Below, one piece after another: positions 35,241 to 46,705 of a stretch of 48,082 nucleotides of DNA. The notes below the pieces were generated by a model. It worked only from the letters and a program-made list of their open reading frames with translations, was not told the DNA's origin and searched no databases. The first letter of the stretch is position 1. Every line of letters starts with the position of its first letter. The position numbers and the translations under genes are program-made. Location of the stretch: positions 1-48,082 of the forward strand of contig JACGCK010000297.1 of assembly GCA_014925825.1 (NCBI GenBank), read 5' to 3'. This DNA comes from Pholiota molesta. Lineage: Eukaryota; Basidiomycota; Agaricomycetes; Agaricales; Strophariaceae.

Positions 35241-36484
35241 ATGCTCAATGTCCTTAGGGATGTGGCCACCGATGTACCCATCGACAATTCTATCCGCCTA
35301 CAGCTAATAGGCACTCTTATCTCCGCAGTTGTTTACGGATTCGTTACTTCGCTCTTCCTACATTGTCTGGCGCTCCTGATCTCCAACAAGCGACACTCGT
35401 ACACGCGCACGACGCGCTCAGTGTTAATCGCCTACACCGTTGTGATGTTCTCATTGAGCACTGCCTCCGCTATACAGAGTTTTGTGTATATCACAAGCGC
35501 AGTATTCAACGGGGTTGACAGCCTGTCGCAAAATATCATCAAAATCAATGAACCAATTTTCCTTCCACCTGCAGTCTTAGGCACCGATGTTTTTTTGGTT
35601 AGCCTTTTAGCTCCCAAGCTACTTCGGTGTGACGTATCTAATAGTATCTCATTTATTTCTTATATGTTATAGCTCTGGCGCTGTATTGTTCTATATCGGA
35701 ATGCATCCTGGAGGATATTCGTATATTTTGCTTTATTTTCAACATCTATGGGATCACTTGGTACGTAGCTATGAGCTTGATACAGTTTATAATTGTCTGA
35801 CCTACCGCCGATGTGAAGTTTTTGCAGTGCTATATTATTTACCACCTCAAGTCTCCGAATCGGCATTTGGCTTCCACTCTCCATTAACACCAAGCGTGGT
35901 CACAATTTCACTCACGACGTGCATGAACTTCATCCGTGCTGCACTGATTACGGGACGACTACTTTATCATCAGGAAACGATGCGAAAGATCATGGGAAAG
36001 CAATATGGATCACCATATCTCAGAATCATTGGTATGGTCGGGGAATCCTGCTTTCTGATAGTTGTGACTGGTGCATTATATCTGATACTTGTCAAGTGGG
36101 CCAGCATAAACACCTTCAATGGGGGCATAGTTCCTCTCCTCCTATTTCCCCATGTTTGCGTGAGTCGTGAAGTTCTCGTCAGAAATATCCCAGCTCATTT
36201 TGGCATTACATACTTAGGTCGCATCGCCCTTATTAATTGTATATCAAGTAGCCCGCGGACGCGCATTTACGACGTTGAGGCCCTCGGACATAGCTACTCC
36301 GAATATTGTTGGGATGCACGAAGACCGCTTGGGTTCTATTCAGCTCCAGCGCCCAATTACCACCGTCCTCGATGCAGGGAACAATTCGAGCACATCCCAA
36401 GACTTGGACTTGGACCCCAGACCTGGTACCAAATCGGAAAAAGTGCCCGACCCACCTAATAATATTCCTGTATCGCCTGTATAA
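35241..36484 (+). CDS. Seven-helix integral membrane protein, tandem copy B
   Basis: Exons 35241-35597, 35673-35760, 35828-36159 and 36218-36484 give about 347 residues. It aligns throughout with copy A: LQLIGTLISAVVYGFVTSLF against LQLIGTLIVAVVYGFITCLF, SAIQSFVYIT against SAIQAFVYIT, INEPIFLPPAVLGTD against MNEPMFLPLAIFGAD, TPSVVTISLTTCMN against TPSVITISITTCLN, and HVCVASPLLIVYQVARGRA against HVCVLSPLIVIYQVARGRA. ATG 35241 is the first ATG that fits the aligned N-terminus. The first and third introns are at equivalent positions in both copies, confirming a gene duplication, while the intracellular tails have diverged. Function unknown; see copy A. Confidence 0.76.
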
Positions 36485-37081
36485 GTTAAATTAAGATAGA
36501 TCGGTTAGCTTTCTCTCTGCCCGGAGTCCCTAATGCAAATTTAGACTTTTTGTTCATCTTTTATTGAGAGGCCGCTTGCTGTGTAGGAAGATCTTTCCAA
36601 GATCTTTCTGTCTGAATCTGCGAGCCATTTTTGTTCACATCTTCTGAAGTAGAGACTACTGAGTGCTTGCGCAAGTATTCGGACATAACATAGCATCCAA
36701 TCCTCATTCAATCAACATCCAATAGGCGCGCTCGAGGCGCGCAGCAGCGCGCAGCGCTCATGAAGGCGTCCGTCCGGGAAATTCCCGTCATCCGGCCCGG
36801 AGCACGTGGTATTGAATCACCAACGAACGTCGAGCGTCGTGGCAAACGTTTGCCCGCTCCTGCGCGACGACGTCGACGTTCTTCTTCCCTTCTCCTTCCA
36901 TTCTCCGTGCCACTGTTCTATTGTACGATATTCTATCTCTAATCTCTCTGGAAAACGCGGACATTCCACTCTGTGTACGATCTACAACGCATCGTTGGTG
37001 TATATCATCCGAGTGCAAGGAAGGCAAATACTGGACAACCAATAACTAGCGCCGGAGCAGTAACCCGAAGGAGAGACAACC
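36485..37081. other. Intergenic region, Get1 promoter side
   Basis: It contains a direct repeat aagatcttt-cc-aagatcttt near 36588-36607 and a GC-rich near-palindrome gcgcgctcgaggcgcgc around 36726-36742 followed by more GCGC runs. No supported gene. Confidence 0.5.
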
Positions 37082-38038
37082 ATGTCGATACTCTTGACGA
37101 TATTTCTTCTCGTATTTATTGGACAATTGGTAACATGGGTTGGCAAGACCGTTCTATTAGACCTTGTACGTTCAAAACCTATCTTTCCACGTATTCATTG
37201 CAAGACATTCCTTGTGACTCAACTCATCTGTATCAATGATTTTCTGATGCACCGCTTGATAGACATATACTACATATCTTCGCGTCACACGCTCGCCTTT
37301 AGCAGCACGCCAGCGACAGCTCAAAACCGAGCTTCTGCGGAATAAAGCGGATCTAATGAAGACAAGTGCGCAGGATCAATTCGCCAAGTGGGCTAAACTA
37401 CGGCGAAGTGTAGACAAAGGCCTAGGAGACCTGGAGAAACTGAGTGCGTACATGTTTTCTGGTATCTCTGGACATGTCTTACATTGCAACCTTTAACAGA
37501 CTCAGAAATTGCTTCAGCCAAATCTGGCTTCGCGATGAAGTTCAACTCATTGCTGTGGCTTCTAACCACGGGTCTGCAATTCGTCGTTGGCTGGTGGTAC
37601 AGGAGACAAGCTGTTTTCTATCTTCCCGAAGGATGGTTTGGACCTCTAGGCTGGTGGCTTTCTTTGCCATTCGCTCCCGCGGGTACGGATTTTACTCGGG
37701 TGCAATTCTTACTGGTTCTAACGATCTTAATGTGCAGGTTCTGTCAGCGTTGGTGTATGGCAGATGGCGTGCAGACGTGTAATCTTGATCGGTGAACGGG
37801 TTGTGAAAGATCTCCTAGGTGAATACACTTTTGATTGACTATTTCCATTGCTCGCGCCCTTTCTCTCCGACCATTCTTTGCTTACCAAATTATTATGGGA
37901 ACGGACACTAATACGCCATGCCTCTATTTAGCTTCATCGCCTTCAACAGAGCCTGCTAATGAAAAGGCTGGTGTCTCGGGTATGGCGCCCACGCCATACA
38001 ACACGCCTCAGAAGGAGTCAGAGAAGAAGGATTCTTAA
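37082..38038 (+). CDS. GET1: Get1, ER membrane subunit of the tail-anchored protein insertase
   Basis: Exons 37082-37165, 37263-37443, 37500-37682, 37738-37818 and 37932-38038 encode 211 residues with consistent phases. Get1 and Get2 form the ER receptor that takes tail-anchored proteins from Get3. The protein shows helix 1 ([20 protein letters not shown]), a cytosolic coiled coil ([20 protein letters not shown] to [13 protein letters not shown]) that in the family binds Get3, helix 2 ([17 protein letters not shown]), the conserved [20 protein letters not shown] and helix 3 ([16 protein letters not shown]). A short charged tail ends EKKDS. If the last intron were retained, translation would stop at 37838 after GEYTFD; the spliced tail is preferred because the splice sites and composition fit. 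Confidence 0.88.
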
Positions 38039-39352
38039 GGGCCTCCAGGTTTGCAACTAGGTTTATTTATTTGTCTGGATTTCGTTAGGATCCGACATTC
38101 GCTGTGCTTTTTATTTTTGCCAATTATCCGTGTTAATGTGAACTGCCAAGGCCCGGTATCGTTGAGGGCCAGCCGCAATGGGAAAGATCCTCACCAAGAA
38201 CGCTCCATTGGCCGAATATACAGCTGTCAGAATACCACATAATGATGGAACATGCCTTTCGACATATCCAATGTCCTCAACCCTGATCAATTGTCTGCGA
38301 ATACATCCACAAAGGATAAACTTCAGGACTGAGAACACCAGTCTCGATATCCATAGGTATCGTTGTTTTGCGGTTTCAAGATATGGAGCGAATTTAGTCC
38401 TGGATTTATTGATTCTGCAGTATCGCCTCGTCAGAGTTAGCTCTCGATTTCGAACGATTCATCATTCCTCAAAGAATAACCTCACGAAGTAAGTCATCCT
38501 CTCGATTGCTCAATGTATATGCAAAACTTGCCTGTTCAAGAACCTCAATAGCTGATTGAGATTCAGGAATGACATCGACCTTGATTTCTGTACTGCCAAC
38601 GTTGGGGGGATGCTGAGGTCAAAGTCAGTCCGACTGATTGGCGAAGGAAAGATTTAAGGACTGGCTTGCCTGGTGATCACTTGGCCTGTGGTTCTTTACT
38701 TCTATAGTAACCCATCCAGAACCTACTGAGCTTCAAACTTCACATATTCTGCTACGACAACATGAATATCTGCGCAACGATTCATCAGGAGCAGCGAGGT
38801 GCGGATGGACCAGGAAAAGTTACATCTGGAACATTCGGTATAATTTACAACGTCCGAAATGGTGTTCCAGAGCATATGGAACGCCTACAATGAATGCTTG
38901 GGCTCAAAAGCTGTGGGCATTTCAACACAAACAATTCGGGATGCCTTCCATGAGCGCCGCTTGCTTACCCATACTATGAAGCCGGCGTCTATTCTATGAA
39001 CTAAGCGCGAGTCTGACGGTTGTCTTCACACTATGACAGGCCGGTATTCTCGAAGGATGGACTCATGGTATCTGGCATTGCGTCAGGAATCGCTGAGGAA
39101 CCCCTGCGGGTGGCCAAAAATATTTGTTGCAAGGAAAGTTAAATAAACATACAAAGACAGAATAAGAGAAATAAAATCGCAGAGACCCAAATAACGGACA
39201 GGAAGGTATGGTATATGTACATAAGTCTAGGATGGTACAGAGGCGAAGAAATCCAGTGTATAGCAACAACAGAGCAATTGATGAAAGGGATAAGTACACA
39301 TGCAATGAAAACGAGGATATAACGGTGGAGTGGCACATGGAATCATTTAAGA
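38039..39352. other. Unexplained interval, possible degraded gene
   Basis: Several short plus-strand frames look partly protein-like: MPFDISNVLNPDQLSANTST (from about 38251), SSELALDFERFIIPQRITS (about 38426) and a frame around 38820-38990 with MVFQSIWNAYNECLGSKAVG. No consistent splice chain joins them and no family was recognised. The region could hold an intron-rich gene with indels, or decayed sequence. The right part (39063-39352) is the 3' flank of adenylate cyclase. Confidence 0.35.
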
Positions 39353-42300
39353 TCAGTCTAATTTAGTGGCAATGTAGCGCAAAGTCTCTTCGTCAAGAAA
39401 GCCATCGTTCAGAAGGGCAGCCATCAAAGTGTCCTTGGTGATAGCGGGGACAGCAGGCTCAGTGGGTGCCACTTGGTACTGTTCGCAAACAGTGTTGATG
39501 GCATTGGCGATTCGCAAAGAAAGGGAGTCGAGAACACGCATGAGCTCTGCGTCGGTTGAATTATAATTGATGGGAGGAAGGAGGAGATTGGGATCGGAAT
39601 AAAAAATGTGCGAATTGTCGACACTCCCTTCGAACTCAACATTCGATTGCGTGCTATTCTTGCGTTCGGGGAGAGGTTTGAACAAGCGTCTTGTAGAGAG
39701 GGCTTCGATCCGCAGACAAAGCATTCCGAGCTCCTGTATTTGGGGCACGCTGAACTGGATCCGCGAAGCGGACGCTGTCGGGTCAACCGGGGCATCCTTC
39801 AAATCGTGACGTCCTTCCAAGCCAGAGGGATATATGATCGATAGAATTTCGGGCAATTCAATGCCCTTGAGCTTGACTTCGCCGACAGGAATGATCACAA
39901 GGCCTATATCGCGGATACCTTCGATGGCGTTGGGATTTTGGAGCTTCGAGTATTCGGTTTCTTCTTCGATCTCCGAGACCCTTGCATTGATCTCTCGGAT
40001 GATATCATTGCTGCAGGATATTTGTCCACCCAGCGCATTGCTTTCGATGCGAGCAGACCGATTGACCATTGGCCCAAAATAATCCATTCGGTGGGTTATT
40101 AAATCTGGCTCACATAGAGGCATTCCACTGTGAATTCCCATCCGAACGGAGAGGCCGCAGGCGATGAGACGCCCTTCGGGGTCGTAGATCGGCTTTCCGT
40201 CCTCGCATTCGAGAATCTCCAGGGGCCACGGCTCGTTGAGAAGCTGGACCTGCACTGTTAAGCACCACCATACTGCAGCAAGCGTAGTGGGGAAGGAGCA
40301 CATGAAGGAATCTCCTTCAGTCTTCACTTCGTACCCACCGCATAATCGGAGCTGGCGCCGGAGAAGGGTGTTATGGAGTCGCATAGCAGTCGGCATGCCA
40401 GGGTTGGCTTCCCAAAGATGCGTAGAATTTCGGATATCCGTAAAGACGAGCGTGACGTGGCCAGTAGGCGCAGGAATCTCGTAGTCGAGGAACTTGAAAC
40501 CCGGGCGTTGATCTTCCGGCCGCCTCCTTCGATAGCTTTGGTCGAGAATGGGATCCAGCGTCGGTTGGCGTGAACGTGATGGTGTATTGAAAAGGTCCGC
40601 AACCCAGACAACCATGATCATGACGCTGCCATCCGCCCCGTAACTGATAGCGAAGTCACGCAGCTTTTGAGCAGCGAGCATAGGATCTGGCCGATCAGTT
40701 CTGATGACGCTACGGGCGATGTCGACAGCAGTTTGATACGGCACAAAGTCCCAAAGGCCGGAGTTCGCAATTATAATAAACTCGTCCATGTCCGACAAGT
40801 CATAGATAAGAATATCCGGTCGAGCATTGATGGCAGGGAATAGGTGATAGTAGCCAAAACTGCGCGATACTTTCGCCTCAGCATCGTCGTTCACCAGGCC
40901 AGACGGTGATATTGAGCCCTCAGCGCTTCGGATACGAATAGTTTCATTGCGATCGAAGGGATCGTGTTTCCGGGATATTTCATGATATACACCTTGCCGC
41001 GAGCCTATCGCTAGAGCGTTACCGACATTCGCTGCATAAAGGGTTCTGTCGAAGAAATATACCGCGACGCAGGAGACACCTGTGCGCGAGTAGGCGCTTT
41101 CGATCGTGTGTGGCTTGTTGAGAGATACTTGCGAGTTCTTCCGTGTCGTCTGCAAAACCTCCCATAAATCCTGATTGAGTTTCAGGAAAGTCCACACTAG
41201 CGCTTTGGGTATCCCTCCTTTCGCTGATGATGCGGAACGCCTCTTTCTCCTGTTTGTTGTTGACTGCAGCAAGCTGGGTCTTGAAAACACTGACGAAGTT
41301 ATCATGCAAATATTTGGTCAGGCGATTGGGACTCGCTCCTTGTGGAAGGTGTTTTGGGGGATGCGTCCGTCCAAACATTGCAAAGAGCGCTTCGTCTTGT
41401 CGACCATGAAACTCGTGCACCAGATCGACCATCGTCAACGTATCGTGTTTGCCCATGGAGTCCGCAATACCATAGCCCATGCCGCATACTGTTGAAAGCG
41501 ACGTTCGCACTCGACGATCGATGTTCTCGTCAGGTATATCAACTGTTGCGTCTTGCGATGTATTGGTAATGGTAACATCCATGAGCCCTAAGACCTTGAG
41601 TTGATGTAGGCTGGTGAACCCAGAAAGCATCGGGGTGGTGGATACGTGGGAGTGCTTGCCCGTCCGGACCGACGAAGGAGACGATTCCGCCTTAATCTGG
41701 AGGCGCTTGTTTCCGGAGAGATTGAGGTACTTGAGATTGGTGTTGAAATTCCTAGAAGGAAACATGAATCAACGGTTAGAACGATGACGAGGGCAAAAGC
41801 CAAGTACCAATTCCAGTCGAACTCCCAATTGTTGATATTGTACTTCAGGTAATTGCTCCCCACATCCAACACCGTCAAGTTCGCGACCTTGCCCAATTCC
41901 TGCGGTAGCGACACTAGCCGATTCCCATTCAAAAATATCGTCGCCAGCTTCGTCAGGCGAGGAAAGTCCTCGCTAGGGATGCTCGTCAGCTTATTGCCGC
42001 TGAGATAGAGCTCCTCGAGGAGCGTCATGCTGCGGAAGAAATTCGGGGGCAAGTCTTGAATCTCGTTGAACGACATGTTGAGGACTTTTAATTCCTTGAA
42101 GATCATAAGTGGCACCACAGAGTTGTCTGTTAGCAAATTTTCGCCGATGTAGAGCTTCTCCAGGGAATGGACGAGCGCAGGCAGGCTCCGCACCGAGCTG
42201 ATGGATGCCACCGAGCCCTTCCGTGGCGGAGCGCCGGGCGCAGCCAGGCTGCCATCGACGATATACATCTCCTTAGCAACGATTGGGGGCTCTGGCCAAC

Positions 42301-45300
42301 TGCTCAAGAAGTTCGACGTCAAGTTGATTTTCGATAGCTTTGAACATTCCCACAGCGTCTGCGGTAGCTCATTGAGGTTGTTATTATGGGCATCCAGGGT
42401 CGTGAGCTCCTGTAGGCGACCAATGGAATTGGGAAGATAGTCGAGTTTGTTGTCAGTGCATGAAAGGTTTTCTAGCCACTTGAGATCGCCAAGACTGTCG
42501 GGTAGAGAGCGGAAGGAGTTGTGGTCGAGCTTGAGAACACGTAGGGAGGAGAGGTGGCTAACGACCAGATCGTCGAGTGATGAAAGTTTGGCGCAGCTGA
42601 CATCGAGGGTGGTCAATGCGTACGGAGGTCTACCCAACGGGCCCGGCGAGATCGTAAGCTGCGTGATATCGTTCTGCGATACAACGAGTGTCTTCAACCG
42701 CGGGCCAAGCGAGAGATCGAGTGCATGCACGGCGTTGTGATCTGCGCTTAGCGTATGCAAACTCGGCAGATTGCATACCAGCGCCAGATCCGAGAACTGG
42801 TTTCGCCGGATGTCGAGGACTTGCAGCATGACGAGGTCGACGATCTGGTCTGGGAATTTCGACACCTGGTTGCCAACGAGGGTCAGGCGCTCGAGCGCTG
42901 TAAGGGCCCCAATTTGGTCGGGCAACTCTGTTATCATGTTAAACGAAACATCGAGGTCGCGAAGAGTTGTGATCTGGGTGAGAACCTGGGGAAATGTGCG
43001 GAATTTATTATTGGAGATGTTGAGTGTCGTGAGGGTTTTGAGGCGAGCAAAATGCCATGGCAGGTTCTCTAAGCGATTGTTCTGTGCATGAATTGTGTAA
43101 AGCTGGGGAATAGGGTCGAGGATAGCATCTTCAAGGTCGCGAATAGAATTACAAGAGATATCCAGGCGATGCAAACTTGTTGAGTGTCGTATGTTTTGCG
43201 GCACTTTCTTCATCGACATATAGGACATACGAAGATCACGCAACACTGTACATGACTGGATGAAGTCGAGAGGAATTTCAATCATGGGATTTCGGTCGAG
43301 CTTGAGGAAGACGATTTGGTCGGCGTTTTTGTACAATCCTAGCGGGATCACACGCAAACCTTGACCTGTTAGATCCACAACTTCGTAGCTGGAGAGATTA
43401 ATTTGCTCTTCCTATAAATGATGTTAATGATCAGTATCAGTCGACGAAAAATGACAAACAATAACGTACGCCAGCCAGAAGTTGAGCTTTATAAACGAAC
43501 TTCAATAAAATGTTGAGATTCTCTATTCCAAGCAAATGTTGGCCGTCTTCGTAATCATAACCCGCCTGTTCCATACGAAGTTTAACGATGGCAGCCGGGC
43601 GTTCGTGCGGACCCAATATCCGTTCTATAGGCAACATCTCTTAGCAAACCCATAGCAGGAAAAATAAAATATCGAGTCACACCTCGACCCTGCTCCTTCA
43701 AATACAAATACACCCTCCCGTTCTTCGTCTGCGGCATCTTCTTACTTAGCTTGGCCGTAAGACCCGCCACCGTTATGTCCAAATCAATCGCAATAACATG
43801 ATACGCAGAGTTCGGCGTATACATCCGCATCCGGTACGTCGCACCCGGCGGGGGCTGGCTTCTCAGCCGCGACAGCGTCCCCGTCCCCAGTGCGCTCGAC
43901 GACGCCATCGACGACAACGACACCGACCCCACATTCCGTGCGCGCCTGCGCGGGCGGTCCTCGGTCGCGACTTCCAGCGCCGTTGCTCAAAGGCCCCATC
44001 GTCGCGTTCCCGTCGTCGGAATCCGAGTTGTAGCCTTCTGACAGCTCCGGGATGGTGTAGTAGTCGCCCGTGCCTTTGTCCACCGCCCAGCTGTCAGGCG
44101 CGGCCCACGACGGGCTGCCTGGGCCATCGGTCGGGCTGGTGGCCAGCCCTTGGGCGTGGAGGAAGCCATGCGGCGGTGGGGGGTTAGGGTATTTTGGTAA
44201 TGGTTTCCAGGGCTCGGGCGACGATATCATTCCTTTTCGTTTATCTTGGGGTGACGTTGATGAGAAAGGGTCGCTGAATTCGGTTTGAGGAAGGAAGTGT
44301 TGGTGAAAGTAGGTGCTATGATCGGAGTGGCTTTGCGCGGAATCGAACCCGCTGCTGGGTGAATTTGGATCGCGCATGCCGGCGAAGCCGTGGCTCGCTG
44401 ATGACGAGGAGTAGAGCCCCCCGGCGGCGATGCTGAAGTCCACGATGCCTTCCAGCTGGTCTGGAGAGAAGTCGACGACACCCATTTTACTGGCGAGATC
44501 CAGACTATCTTGAGAAGCTATCGACGCGTCTTTTGCGGGTGGAGGCGGCGGCATTTTGCTCCCAACCTTTTCTTCCCTTTGTCCCGCTTCCCTTTCGAAG
44601 TAACGGAGGATGGTATTGAAACTATGGTTGGTGTCGAGCTATTGGAAGAGATACTGCTGAACAGAGGGTTCGGATATCGTTGCTGGGGGATAGGTGGTAT
44701 CGGAGGCCGCAAAGACGGATGAGATGGATGCTCAGAGTCCTCGGACTCTGATCGCAGGTGGGTTTTGCTCGGCCGTGATTTCAGCTTTGAGAAAAGGTTA
44801 TACGACGATTTCGACTTGTGCATCTCGCCGGAATTGGTGGACGAGCCACTATAGAATAGCCCTCTGGAAGACTCGCTGTCATCAGCTGAACGGCGCTTGC
44901 GCTCTGGTACAGTAAGCGTAATCTGCGTCTCCGAGGAGCGTATGCTCGAGCCGCCGTTTGAGCGATACACGCTGCTCGTGCTGTTCTGCCGCAGTGACAC
45001 CAGTGAAACGAGTGAATTCTTGGAGGGGAAACCAAAGCCGCGCGAAACCGATGATGGATTTTGAAGTGGGCCTATGGGATACTGCTTCGGAGGTGGTGTT
45101 GGCTGCAACAGTAGGTTAGCATGTCCAACGAGTTCCCCGACATAGTCGAAGGGAAACATCGGTTGATAGCTATGAAATCCTCACAGGTGGATCCTGCTCT
45201 ATCCACGGCGCAATCGATGCATCCTCCTTCGCTGGCGTGCCCCAGTCGACGTCCGCGAACCGAGCCTGCCCATTCTGATCTACAAGTTCATCCGAAAGCT

Positions 45301-45328
45301 GAAAGGCGGCCGATACCCGGCGTTCCAT
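39353..45328 (-). CDS. CYR1: Adenylate cyclase (Ras-associating, LRR, PP2C-like and class III cyclase domains), three frameshifts
   Basis: Makes cAMP from ATP to drive protein kinase A signalling; fungal forms are Ras/Galpha-regulated at the plasma membrane. Exons 45185-45328, 43683-45102, 43470-43639, 41808-43411 and 39353-41751 encode about 1911 residues after correction. Order: disordered Ser/Pro-rich N-terminus; Ras-associating domain (MRMYTPNSAYHVIAIDLDIT to YLYLKEQGR); about 20 leucine-rich repeats (from VVDLTGQGLRVIP to LNLSGNKRLQI); PP2C-like domain (GMGYGIADSMGKHDTLTMVD) lacking the usual DGHGG; cyclase domain with VTLVFTDIRNSTHLWE, VKTEGDSFMCSF, VRMGIHSGMP and DYFGPMVNRSARIESNALGG. 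Frame breaks near 44568-44571 (one base short), 43973-43990 and 41205-41220 (one base extra each). Start ATG 45328 is tentative, since protein-like sequence continues upstream in another frame. Confidence 0.92.
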
Positions 45329-46449
45329 GAGCGGGGTCGTACGTGCGGCCAGTATTCAGAATACTGCACGCGAGGCGCGTAGCCTGGAGGTGGGTGGGGC
45401 GTGATGGGTGGTGGCAGAACAAGAGCTCGTCGAGCCGCCCAGTCTGCTGCCAAATGCCCGATTTGCCTCCGAATTCCCACAGACAGGAATGTCGACCTCG
45501 CGGAAACGATGCGGCGTCTATGACAGTTTGGGCAGCGGTCAGGCAGCAGTTCACTTTGGCTTTTGAGCGCTGTTAATTTTGAGCCTCACGATGTCGATGA
45601 AGGGTTGAACGTTGAAGGGTTGAAGGGAACGGGGATTCAATCTAACATATACTTGACGTTCTAGAATCTAGATCATAGCGGCCAAGATTAAAAGATTAAT
45701 TCATCACTTACCCAAGGAATCTAATCAGTGCGGCCGCAGCGCAAAAAGCTATAAGAAAAAAAAAAATGGGGATCGGCAGAGATGGTAGATCCTACTGAAC
45801 GTTGGCGTAGTACATGTGCAAACATACGATTCAGAGGTCTGTCGCTGTTTGACTGATAGAAAAAAAAATTGGACTGAGGTCTTTCCCCAAGTTGTCATAT
45901 CTATATGCATCTAGGATGAATGATTATCATGACCTTCAACAACCCTAGAGTGAAATCACTCGAATTGGTTTCCACGAACCATACATATTCTTAGAAATCC
46001 AGTCAAAATTCGGTAAAGCATATAGACTTGACACAATACTTGACATATGATATGTATTACATGCACGCGTATAATAAGAAACACAGAGTCGTTGCAGAGT
46101 CGTTCGAGTTCACCGAGCCTTCACGTCCAATTGGCCACTACTATATTTGTACTGTGGAAGCGCCGAGATACAGAACCGCAACGTGTAGCAGTCACATCCA
46201 GGAAATTACTCATATTCAAGCAAGTACATACTCGTCGAGTCTCGGAATATCCAATATACTTGTTACATACAACACAATCCATCCCTGATTATACATTACA
46301 GATTTCAATGGGTAATGATACAAAATATTAGGAATACGACATGAATCGGCCAGATGGAATGCAACGGCATTTCATCTTGGAGTCCATAGATAATGTCCAG
46401 AGCGTCACCAGATGTTCGAATATCTTCAAGGAACAATAATCAACCGATA
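45329..46449. other. Adenylate cyclase 5' region and intergenic DNA
   Basis: The first 150 bases upstream of the called start read APRVQYSEYWPHVR in another minus-strand frame, possibly an N-terminal extension broken by one base. Beyond about 45570 the DNA is AT-rich with A10-like runs (about 45755) and no supported gene. Confidence 0.45.
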
Positions 46450-46667
46450 CTACCACAAGGGAGTAAAGCCCCGCACCATCGTTCGTAGGAACATATCCAA
46501 CGCAAAGCGAGCCTTTGAACGCCCAGTGACGATGTGGGAGGTCTTCAAGAAGAGAGGATGCCACTTCTCGAGGATGTCCTTGGCGCGTTTGCACAATCTG
46601 CTTTCTTCGAGTTAGGTGCGTAGCGCATTTGACTGAAGTCGTGCAGGGTATATGTATGCCCGCAGCC
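46450..46667 (-). pseudogene. Unidentified coding remnant or small gene end, one-base frameshift
   Basis: On the minus strand GCGHTYTLHDFSQMRYAPNS then KKADCA runs into a second frame, KRAKDILEKWHPLFLKTSHI followed by VTGRSKARFALDMFLRTMVR and GFTPLW before a TAG at 46450. Inserting one A in the AAA run at 46588-46590 joins both into one frame of about 73 residues. Codon use and helical amphipathic pattern look genuinely coding. It starts after a TAA or a possible AAATAG acceptor and has no in-frame initiator of its own upstream, so it may be a last exon or a fragment. Family not recognised. It follows the F-box gene on the same strand and could conceivably be an extra exon of it. Confidence 0.4.
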
Positions 46668-46705
46668 TATTTATGACGGCAAAAAAAAAATCAGTAACAA
46701 ATAAC

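Noticed and set aside
32997..36484. STE3 pheromone receptor or mating-type locus
   Set aside because: Seven helices are present, but the loop motifs and long tail of STE3 receptors are not recognised, and no pheromone precursor (CaaX) or homeodomain genes lie nearby.
44335..44360. GGGTTCGATTC B-box-like sequence on the minus strand
   Set aside because: It lies within adenylate cyclase coding sequence and the flanking bases do not form a complete T stem.
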